5,703 bases of DNA from Deltaproteobacteria bacterium (GTDB lineage Bacteria > Desulfobacterota > Dissulfuribacteria > Dissulfuribacterales > UBA3076), in the NCBI GenBank assembly GCA_030618205.1, contig JAUXDR010000084.1, positions 1-5,703 on the forward strand. The letters run 5' to 3'. The notes beneath the pieces were generated by a model, which saw only the letters and a program-made list of their open reading frames with translations, did not search any database and was not told where the DNA came from. Position numbers and translations under genes: made by a program. Below are positions 1 to 5,359 of the stretch, one piece after another (within the stretch, counting starts at the first letter, position 1; each line of letters begins with the position of its first letter).

Positions 1-683
1 CGACCGCTGTTGTTGATGGCATACGCCCTACCACGATCAAGACCAGGATAATCGCCAGGGGTCAGCAGGTAGTGAGGGTTGACAGGGAGAATAATAACTC
101 CCTAAACGACTCATCAATAAAGGCCCTGATCGAGGCCTTTGAGAGACTGGCTCCTGGAATTGACGGAATTATTGTATCTGACTATGCCAAAGGTGTGGTT
201 TCGGCTCGCTTCATGGATGAATTAAGGAAGATCTCAGGCGAGAGAGGCATTCCCCTTTTAGTAGATCCCAAGCCTGCCAATAGTCACCTCTACCATGGAG
301 TGACACTGGTGACTCCTAATCGGCAAGAGGCAGAGGCAATGGCAGGTCTTGAGATCAAGGATACGGAGAGCCTAAGTCAGGCTGCACAAGAGATCCAGGG
401 AAGATTGGGAACAGAGGCGGTACTTATTACCCGAGGGTCGCACGGGATGGCCCTCTGGCAAAGGGAAAACGGATTATTTACAGTGCCGACTATGGCACGT
501 GAGGTCTTTGACGTCACCGGTGCAGGAGATACGGTCGTAGCGGCCATGGCCCTGGGAATAGTCAATGGGCTCACTTTCCCTGAAGCAGCTTATTTAGCAA
601 ATATTGCCGCGGGTGTAGTTGTGGGAAAGATCGGAACTGCTACTGTAACTGCTGAAGAAATCATGAAAATTTTAGAGAAATAA
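1..683 (+). CDS. rfaE1: D-glycero-beta-D-manno-heptose-7-phosphate kinase, stand-alone kinase (5' end outside window)
   Basis: This is the C-terminal 226 residues of a PfkB/ribokinase-family sugar kinase; the first complete codon is at position 3 and the gene enters from the left. The family member it most resembles phosphorylates D-glycero-D-manno-heptose 7-phosphate at C1, a cytosolic step towards ADP-heptose for the lipopolysaccharide inner core. Visible marks are the HldE-type segment RPTTIKTR...QQVVRVDRE at the very start, then SDYAKGV (about nt 177-197), LVDPKP, TPNRQEAEA, and the PfkB signature DVTGAGD (nt 510-530), whose final Asp is the catalytic base in the family. The reading frame stops right after the kinase fold, so the cytidylyltransferase half of bifunctional HldE is absent; a separate rfaE2/hldC is expected elsewhere. 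The DUF4416 gene follows after 32 bp. Another PfkB substrate is possible, but the VVRVDRE segment favours the heptose kinase. Confidence 0.88.
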   Translation, partial: TAVVDGIRPTTIKTRIIARGQQVVRVDRENNNSLNDSSIKALIEAFERLAPGIDGIIVSDYAKGVVSARFMDELRKISGERGIPLLVDPKPANSHLYHGVTLVTPNRQEAEAMAGLEIKDTESLSQAAQEIQGRLGTEAVLITRGSHGMALWQRENGLFTVPTMAREVFDVTGAGDTVVAAMALGIVNGLTFPEAAYLANIAAGVVVGKIGTATVTAEEIMKILEK

Positions 684-715
684 AGGGGAGAGTAGCATCC
701 AGCAGAATTCGGATA

Positions 716-1249
716 ATGAGCATATTACATTCTCCGCCGCCAGCCAAGCTGGTTTGTAGTATATTTTCTCAGCAAAAAGGGCTTATAAACAGAGTGGCTG
801 ATGCCCTGTGTGGTACATATGGCACTGCTGATTTTAAGAGTCCGGTTATTCCGTTCGACCGGACTTCCTACTATGAGCCGGAGTTTGGGAGCGGCCTCAA
901 GAGGATATTCATGAGTTTTACAGAATTGGTGTTTCAAGATGCTTTAGCTGAAATTAAGCACACCACTAATAAGCTGGAACAGGAATTTAGTACAGAAGGA
1001 AAAAGGCGAGCAAATATTGATCCCGGCATTTTAACTGCTGAACGTCTTGTGCTTGCCACAGGCAAGAATTATCCCCACCGGATTTATCTTGGCCGGGGCG
1101 TATTTGCAGATCTGACGTTCATATACCGGAAAGATTCTTTTGTGCCCTTACCATGGACTTTCCCGGACTATGCATCGAAAGAGGTGATAGAGTTCTGGAA
1201 CAATGTGAGAAAATCTTATCTGCAAGAGTTCAGCTATAGACAATGCTGA
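716..1249 (+). CDS. DUF4416 family protein, function unknown
   Basis: The 177-residue product matches what I know of the DUF4416 family over its whole length. An N-terminal KLVCSIFS strand is followed by the conserved PFDRTSYYEPEFGSGLKR block (residues about 46-63), then RRANIDPGILT, a HRIYLGRG segment, and IYRKDSF.PLPWTFPDY near the C-terminus. No biochemical function is established to my knowledge. It has no signal peptide or membrane segment and should be cytosolic. The many conserved charged and aromatic residues (D, YYEPE, R, DPG, H, R, W, PDY) would suit an enzyme or ligand-binding protein, but that is inference. The ATG at 716 is the only plausible start; no ATG, GTG or TTG lies in frame in the spacer after rfaE1. 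The nearest purine-rich stretch (685-691) is about 24 nt upstream, so the ribosome site is poor. Its stop codon lies inside the repeat at 1242-1328, so the last residues (Gln-Cys) are partly repeat-encoded. Confidence 0.86.
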   Translation: MSILHSPPPAKLVCSIFSQQKGLINRVADALCGTYGTADFKSPVIPFDRTSYYEPEFGSGLKRIFMSFTELVFQDALAEIKHTTNKLEQEFSTEGKRRANIDPGILTAERLVLATGKNYPHRIYLGRGVFADLTFIYRKDSFVPLPWTFPDYASKEVIEFWNNVRKSYLQEFSYRQC

Positions 1250-1328
1250 ATGCTGAATGCTGAATTGTGGAAGAAGATTTAAAAGACATATACCTTAATT
1301 CAGCATTCAACATTCAAAATTCAACACT
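1242..1328. repeat. Inverted repeat of tandem heptads with a 30-nt loop
   Basis: The left arm has three perfect tandem copies of AATGCTG (1242-1262) followed by AATT. The right arm starts with AATT (1297-1300) and continues with four degenerate heptads: CAGCATT, CAACATT, CAAAATT, CAACACT (1301-1328). Positions 1242-1266 can pair with 1297-1321 at 22 of 25 positions, leaving a 30-nt loop (1267-1296). The stop codon of the DUF4416 gene (1247-1249) is in the left arm. No long U-run follows directly, so a classical intrinsic terminator is not evident. It could be a dispersed intergenic repeat, an mRNA 3'-end stabiliser or a processing site; the sequence alone does not decide. Confidence 0.85.
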
Positions 1329-1334
1329 TATTAT
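1306..1334 (+). promoter_or_regulatory. Possible weak sigma-70-type promoter before yicC
   Basis: TATTAT at 1329-1334 matches the -10 consensus at five of six positions. With a 17-bp spacer, the only -35 candidate is TTCAAC at 1306-1311, which matches at three of six. The hexamers overlap the right arm of the heptad repeat, so the AT-rich repeat may simply mimic a promoter. The spacer before yicC is the widest on the plus strand, which makes a separate promoter reasonable but unproven. Confidence 0.2.
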
Positions 1335-1376
1335 AGCAGATGGGGTATTTTTAGCGGAATCAGAAATGGTGATCCA

Positions 1377-2258
1377 ATGCTACGCAGTATGACTACATTT
1401 GCACGTGTGGAATATGCCGGGGATGGCTGGTCTTCCGCATTGGAGCTGAAGTCTGTAAATGGAAGGTTCTGTGATATCCATATCAGGTTACCCAGGTGGA
1501 TGAATCCCATTGAAGACCGCATTAAGAAATTGGTGCAGGGGAGGATGATTCGCGGTCGCATTGACCTGAGCATACAGTACGAAGGTAGTGATGCAACAAG
1601 GTCCGTCTTTGAGCCTGACCTGGATCTCGGACGTTCTTATCTAAATGCAGTCAAGTCTTTGGCTGATGATCTTGGTTTAGAAGGCACCCCGGATCTTCCT
1701 ATGCTTTTGTGTTCTTTGAAGGACGTTATCACTGTTCAAGAACAGGGACCGGATACGGAAAAGGCATGGGAAAGGATAAAAGGTCAATTAGAGGAGTTGC
1801 TTGACAAGGCTGTAGCAATGTCAGCCACGGAGGGAGTCGCCCTGGAGAAAGATTTGGAATCAAGGCTGTCTCAGGTTAATCAATGGGTTGAAGACATATC
1901 AAAGCGGACAGAAGAGCATCTCAAGAAGGCCCAGCAGGCGCTCAAGGACAGGATTCAGTCGATTTTAAGAGATGTGCCTGCAGATGAGGGGCGCTTGATT
2001 CAAGAATTGGCGATACTTGCCGATAAGTTGGATATTACAGAGGAGATAGTTCGGGTTCGCAGCCATATAGAGCAGTTTAGAAAGTTTTTTGCGAAAGAGG
2101 GGGCAATAGGCAGGAAAATGGATTTTTTACTCCAGGAGCTATTCAGAGAGATCAATACTATGGCCTCCAAGTCATCTGACTCTCTGATTTCTTACTTGGT
2201 CGTTGAGATTAAGGGCGAGCTGGAAAAGATGCGCGAACAGGTCCAGAATGTAGTATAG
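1377..2258 (+). CDS. yicC: YicC family endoribonuclease
   Basis: The 293-residue product matches YicC (287 residues in E. coli) from end to end. It begins MLRSMTTFAR, the counterpart of the usual MIRSMTGFGR start, which fixes the ATG at 1377; no other start codon lies in frame in the spacer. The N-terminal domain has the ELKSVNGRFCDIHIRLP block. A charged helical stretch, probably coiled coil, spans about residues 150-200. The C-terminal DUF1732 domain has ELAILADKLDITEE (210-223), VRSHIEQF (227-234) and GRKMDFLLQELFREINT (245-261). YicC proteins are reported as metal-dependent endoribonucleases linked to RNA turnover and stress. The Thr-Thr-Phe-Ala in place of Thr-Gly-Phe-Gly near the start is a small departure from the family norm. 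It heads the tight block yicC-remA-gmk-rlmB, with remA 22 bp downstream. The ribosome site is weak (GGTGA at 1368-1372, very close to the ATG). Confidence 0.95.
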   Translation: MLRSMTTFARVEYAGDGWSSALELKSVNGRFCDIHIRLPRWMNPIEDRIKKLVQGRMIRGRIDLSIQYEGSDATRSVFEPDLDLGRSYLNAVKSLADDLGLEGTPDLPMLLCSLKDVITVQEQGPDTEKAWERIKGQLEELLDKAVAMSATEGVALEKDLESRLSQVNQWVEDISKRTEEHLKKAQQALKDRIQSILRDVPADEGRLIQELAILADKLDITEEIVRVRSHIEQFRKFFAKEGAIGRKMDFLLQELFREINTMASKSSDSLISYLVVEIKGELEKMREQVQNVV

Positions 2259-2280
2259 ATTGAATTAGGGAGAGCATATT

Positions 2281-2565
2281 ATGAGCTGTAGATGTAAACT
2301 GCTAAATATTGGTTTTGGTAATACAATAGTGGTAGAACGTGTTGTTGCCGTAGTCAATCCGTCATCTGCTCCTATGAAGCGTTTGAGAGAGGAGGCAAAG
2401 TCCAATAGCCGACTTATTGACGCAAGTCAGGGTCGTCGAACTCGTTCCATAATTGTAACAGACAGTAACCATATTATACTCTCTGCTATACAGGCAGAGA
2501 CAGTTTCCCAAAGACTCAGTGCAGACGTTTTGACCAAATCAGAAGAGAAAGATCCAAAATACTGA
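2281..2565 (+). CDS. remA: RemA-like (DUF370) DNA-binding regulator
   Basis: The 94-residue product aligns along its length with Bacillus subtilis RemA, an activator of biofilm-matrix genes that binds DNA as an oligomer. Shared landmarks are LLNIGFGN (residues 7-14), Arg20, [11 protein letters not shown] (25-35), and the highly conserved [20 protein letters not shown] (45-64). Arg20, Pro31 and Arg52-Arg53 line up, by my reading, with RemA Arg18, Pro29 and Arg50-Arg51, positions reported as important for RemA activity or DNA binding. The N-terminus carries two cysteines (Cys3, Cys5) that are not in the Bacillus protein. A good ribosome site, AGGGAGA at 2267-2273, lies 7 nt before the ATG. Outside Firmicutes the targets are unknown; a role in global gene control or nucleoid binding is inference. 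The gene sits between yicC and gmk, a neighbourhood I recall from many bacteria. Confidence 0.92.
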   Translation: MSCRCKLLNIGFGNTIVVERVVAVVNPSSAPMKRLREEAKSNSRLIDASQGRRTRSIIVTDSNHIILSAIQAETVSQRLSADVLTKSEEKDPKY

Positions 2566-2580
2566 TTGTGCCCCATATCA

Positions 2581-3195
2581 ATGGAACAAGGGAACCTATT
2601 TGTAATTTCCGCCCCTTCAGGGGCTGGGAAAACCACTCTATGCCGCAGACTGCTTGAGCAGATTTCCAGGATTTCTTTTTCTATCTCATACACTACCCGT
2701 AATCACAGGGAAGGGGAAATTGATGGTATAGACTATCACTTTGTTACTCAGGAGAGATTCGAGGAGATGGTCTCCGCCGATTCATTTCTTGAATGGGCAC
2801 GGGTATATGACAATTTTTACGGAACAAGTAAATCAGAAGTACTGTCAAGGCTTGAGATGGGAGAGGATGTACTGCTGGACATAGATGTCCAGGGGGCCAG
2901 GCAGGTTCGCAGGCTATTCCCGGGAGCCATTCTGACATTCTTGCTGCCTCCGTCGTGGTCGGTATTGGAAGCCCGGCTCAGGGGTAGAGGGAGTGAGGAT
3001 TCCTCAAGGTTGAAACTCAGGATGGCCAATGCAAAATCAGAGCTGGAGGCAGTGCATGAATATGACTTCGCCGTGATAAACGACGACCTTTCAAGGGCCA
3101 CTGAGGACCTGAAATCCATAGTGATCGCCCAGAGATGCAGAACACCCAGGACTTTGGCAAAGCAGGGCCTTGTTCAGCGCCTTAAGTCTTCGTAG
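2581..3195 (+). CDS. gmk: Guanylate kinase
   Basis: Guanylate kinase converts GMP and ATP to GDP and ADP in the cytosol and is essential for GTP, dGTP and (p)ppGpp supply. The 204-residue product has the P-loop SAPSGAGKTT (residues 10-19), the GMP-binding segment SYTTRNHREGEIDGIDYHF, FLEWARVYDNFYGTS, the Walker-B-like LLDIDVQGARQVR, the lid region LRGRGSEDSSRLKLRM and the late VINDDLSRA motif. Length and motifs are normal. The ATG at 2581 is preferred because MEQGNLFVISAPSG lines up with the start of E. coli Gmk. A TTG at 2566, directly after the remA stop, would add five residues. Neither start has a clear Shine-Dalgarno sequence, so translation may depend on coupling to remA, whose stop lies 15 nt upstream. 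No rpoZ follows it, although gmk and rpoZ are neighbours in many proteobacteria. Confidence 0.97.
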   Translation: MEQGNLFVISAPSGAGKTTLCRRLLEQISRISFSISYTTRNHREGEIDGIDYHFVTQERFEEMVSADSFLEWARVYDNFYGTSKSEVLSRLEMGEDVLLDIDVQGARQVRRLFPGAILTFLLPPSWSVLEARLRGRGSEDSSRLKLRMANAKSELEAVHEYDFAVINDDLSRATEDLKSIVIAQRCRTPRTLAKQGLVQRLKSS

Positions 3196-3218
3196 CCACC
3201 GATCTTTTTTATTCTTCA

Positions 3219-3980
3219 ATGGTTCCCGACTCAAAAACTCAATCAATAATAATCTGGGGCATACATCCGGTAAGGGAATTTTTAGAGATTTGTCCTGATG
3301 ATTGTCAAAAGCTCTTTGTCCATCCTTCCTTTGGAAAGAAAAAAGCGCAGGCCGGCCTGTTACGTCTGGCAAAGCGGCGCGCGGTTCTTGTGGAACGTAC
3401 GGAAAATCTTGAAAGTACAGGCGTTCCCGCAGGGACTGTACATCAGGGAGTTGCTGCCCTGGTAAGACCTGTTTGGTCTATTGACTTTTCCAGCCTGCCC
3501 TTGTATTGGAGAGATAAAAGGCCATTAGTGGTAGTATGTGATCAATTAACGGATCCACAGAATGTGGGGGCTATAGTGCGTTCTTCAGTTGCCCTGGGTG
3601 CTCAGGCAGTTTTGCTCCCCAGTCGGAGAGCCGGCCGGATTACCGGAGCAGTAGCAAAATCATCTTCCGGTGCACTGTTTCACATAAAGGTATGCCAAGT
3701 AGGAAATTTAGTAACAGCCATGAGGCAACTTAAGGAAATGGGACTCTGGATAGCAGGGTTAAGCCCGGACGGCGAGCATCCGCTCTGGGAGTTGGATTTA
3801 AATAGGCCTTTAGCTCTGGTAGTTGGTGCAGAAGGGACGGGACTGCGCCGTCTAGTCAAGGAGACGTGCGACTTCCTTGCAAGAATACCTCATTTTGGCC
3901 CTGTTGGTTCCATGAATGTTGCCTCTGCTGCCGGCATAGCCTTATACGAGGTTGCAAGGCAGCGTAGTTTAATAGTATAG
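3219..3980 (+). CDS. rlmB: 23S rRNA (guanosine-2'-O)-methyltransferase, TrmH/SpoU family, RlmB type
   Basis: The 253-residue product is a SPOUT-class RNA 2'-O-ribose methyltransferase using S-adenosylmethionine. The N-terminal substrate-binding domain opens with IIWGIHPVREFLE (residues 11-23) and ends around HQGVAALV (75-82). The knotted catalytic domain carries motif 1 DPQNVGAIVRSSVALGA (112-128, with Asn115 and Arg121), motif 2 LALVVGAEGTGLR (198-210, with Glu205) and motif 3 IPHFGPVGSMNVASAAGIALYE (223-244, with Asn233). The full two-domain form and the GIHPV start favour RlmB, which methylates G2251 of 23S rRNA in E. coli. A related tRNA- or rRNA-modifying TrmH paralogue cannot be excluded. 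No Shine-Dalgarno sequence precedes the ATG; the leader is a pyrimidine tract (3204-3217). It starts 23 bp after gmk and is presumably cotranscribed with it. Confidence 0.88.
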   Translation: MVPDSKTQSIIIWGIHPVREFLEICPDDCQKLFVHPSFGKKKAQAGLLRLAKRRAVLVERTENLESTGVPAGTVHQGVAALVRPVWSIDFSSLPLYWRDKRPLVVVCDQLTDPQNVGAIVRSSVALGAQAVLLPSRRAGRITGAVAKSSSGALFHIKVCQVGNLVTAMRQLKEMGLWIAGLSPDGEHPLWELDLNRPLALVVGAEGTGLRRLVKETCDFLARIPHFGPVGSMNVASAAGIALYEVARQRSLIV

Positions 3981-3991
3981 GAATTTCCTAA

Positions 3992-4049
3992 GTCCGCCCG
4001 AAGGCGGCTAATTTATCGCCGGTTTACACCGGCATGAGGCGGTAATTTT
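3992..4049 (+). promoter_or_regulatory. Structured waaA leader with alternative hairpins over the ribosome site
   Basis: The spacer between rlmB and waaA holds several GC-rich complementary pieces. Hairpin A is CCGCC (3994-3998) with GGCGG (4003-4007) around a CGAA loop. Hairpin B is GCCGGT (4018-4023) with ACCGGC (4028-4033) around a TTAC loop. A third stem, C, pairs 4013-4020 with 4038-4045 over eight positions (one G-U) and would bury the likely ribosome site AGGCGG (4037-4042), which lies 7 nt before the waaA ATG. B and C share bases 4018-4020, so they exclude each other. The 5' strand of A could also pair with 4038-4042. No U-run follows any stem, so these are not typical terminators. 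Translational control is an inference from pairing alone. Confidence 0.45.
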
Positions 4050-5345
4050 ATGATAAGACTGTATGGGAAGGTGACCGGGGCCGCATATGCGGTATCCAGG
4101 CCTTTCTTGGAGTTGTGGTCCCGGTTAGAGGGAAACAATGGGATGTGGTCGGGTCGGCTGGGGCACCTCCCCAATTATGTTGCTGCAACCGGTCCTCAGG
4201 ATTTATGGCTCCATGCGGTTTCAGTGGGGGAAGTAGCCGTGGCGGAGGCCTTGGTTCAGGCCATTGACCGCCGGGCACCAGGATTAAAAATTCTTATATC
4301 AGTTACTACGCCTGCGGGTTTTGCCAGGGCAATGTCCTCCCTGGGGACCCGTTGCTCAGTGATTCCTTATCCTCTTGATTTTCCGCAGATAGTACGCAGG
4401 ATGGCAAGGGAGGTCCGTCCCAGGGTGTATGCCTGCCTTGAGACAGAACTCTGGCCCAATCTTATCAGTGCGGTGAGGCAATTCGGGGGCAAGACAGTGC
4501 TCTTAAATGGCCGCATTTCAGCCAGGTCTTTCCCCAGGTATTTGAGATTGCTTTCGATTACCAGACCCATGCTTGCCGGTTTTTCAAAGATTTGCGCCAT
4601 TTCTGATATCCACGCAAATAGGCTGGCGGCACTTGGGGCCCCCGTGGATAGGATACAGGTCACAGGAAATGCCAAGTTCGAGGGTCTTCTGTCCAGACCT
4701 GATCCTGATCGTGTGATGGGCCTTCGCAATCGACTCAGAATTGAAGATTCGATGAAAGTCCTCGTTGCGGGAAGCTTGAGAGGGGGCGAGGAAAAAGAGA
4801 TAATAAACGCTTACGATTTACTTCAGTCTCGTTGGTCTGACATGATATTCTTTTTAGTGCCGAGGCATTTGAAGAAGGTTTCTTCTATTGTAAGCGTGTT
4901 AAACAAGAAGAGCATACCATATCAGCTCTGGAGTGAACTGGAGGTAAATCAGAGACGGACCGCAAAGGTCGTAGTGGTGGATGCAATAGGTCCGCTTTTT
5001 GATCTCTATGGTTTGGCTACAGCGGCCTTTGTAGGGGGTTCTCTGGTACCAAAAGGGGGACAAAATCTCTTGGAGCCGGCTGCTTGGAGCTGTCCTGTTA
5101 TTTACGGTCCTCATACGGACAATTTTGAAGAGGCAAGAATAACCCTTGAATCTCATGGTGGAGGTCAAGAGGTTAACAACGGAAAAGACCTGGCAGAGGC
5201 GGTAAATCTGTTATTTGAGGAACCTTTAAAAAGAGAAGAGCGGGGCAGGAGGGGCCGCAGTGCCCTTGAGGCTCTTGCCAAAGGGGTTGCTACAAAGCAA
5301 ACAGATATTCTGCTACAGGTGCTTGAAGCCCGGAACAGTGCCTAA
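4050..5345 (+). CDS. waaA: 3-deoxy-D-manno-octulosonic acid (Kdo) transferase, GT30 family
   Basis: WaaA (KdtA) moves Kdo from CMP-Kdo to the lipid A precursor at the inner face of the cytoplasmic membrane, founding the lipopolysaccharide core. The 431-residue product is close to the E. coli length (425). Its order of motifs is typical: LWLHAVSVGEVAVAE (52-66), where Glu61 matches the proposed catalytic base; SVTTPAGFARA (84-94); YPLDFP (107-112); the family hallmark ETELWPNLI (131-139); LLNGRISARSF (151-161); VTGNAKFEGLL; FLVPRHLKK; and the C-terminal nucleotide-sugar site GGSLVPKGGQNLLEPAAW (329-346) with GPHTDNFEE. The N-terminal segment, usually a hydrophobic anchor helix, is only moderately hydrophobic here (residues about 8-23). 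Where E. coli has STHEGEE, this protein has GSLRGGEE. The ATG at 4050 is backed by AGGCGG at 4037-4042. Whether it adds one, two or more Kdo units cannot be read from sequence. No lpxK follows. Confidence 0.95.
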   Translation: MIRLYGKVTGAAYAVSRPFLELWSRLEGNNGMWSGRLGHLPNYVAATGPQDLWLHAVSVGEVAVAEALVQAIDRRAPGLKILISVTTPAGFARAMSSLGTRCSVIPYPLDFPQIVRRMAREVRPRVYACLETELWPNLISAVRQFGGKTVLLNGRISARSFPRYLRLLSITRPMLAGFSKICAISDIHANRLAALGAPVDRIQVTGNAKFEGLLSRPDPDRVMGLRNRLRIEDSMKVLVAGSLRGGEEKEIINAYDLLQSRWSDMIFFLVPRHLKKVSSIVSVLNKKSIPYQLWSELEVNQRRTAKVVVVDAIGPLFDLYGLATAAFVGGSLVPKGGQNLLEPAAWSCPVIYGPHTDNFEEARITLESHGGGQEVNNGKDLAEAVNLLFEEPLKREERGRRGRSALEALAKGVATKQTDILLQVLEARNSA

Positions 5346-5359
5346 AGTGAACTAAAGTA

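Noticed and set aside
1242..1328. The heptad repeats considered as a CRISPR array.
   Set aside because: The units are 7 bp, directly adjacent and without spacers, and the two arms are inverted relative to each other.
2566..2580. TTG at 2566 as the gmk start.
   Set aside because: It adds five residues not seen in the family and has no better ribosome site; the ATG at 2581 matches the E. coli Gmk start.
3196..3218. T-run at 3205-3210 considered as a terminator after gmk.
   Set aside because: No GC-rich hairpin precedes it; it reads better as a pyrimidine-rich leader of rlmB.
3091..3372. Minus-strand open frame of 93 codons across the gmk-rlmB junction.
   Set aside because: Both overlapped genes are clear conserved proteins on the plus strand; the antisense product has no recognisable motif.
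4081..4092. Perfect 12-bp palindrome CCGCATATGCGG inside the start of waaA, considered as an operator.
   Set aside because: One such palindrome is expected by chance in a window this long, and it lies in conserved reading frame with no partner site.
4048..4278. Minus-strand open frame of 76 codons opposite waaA.
   Set aside because: It lies wholly within the waaA coding region, is rich in Pro and Arg as expected from an antisense shadow, and resembles no family.
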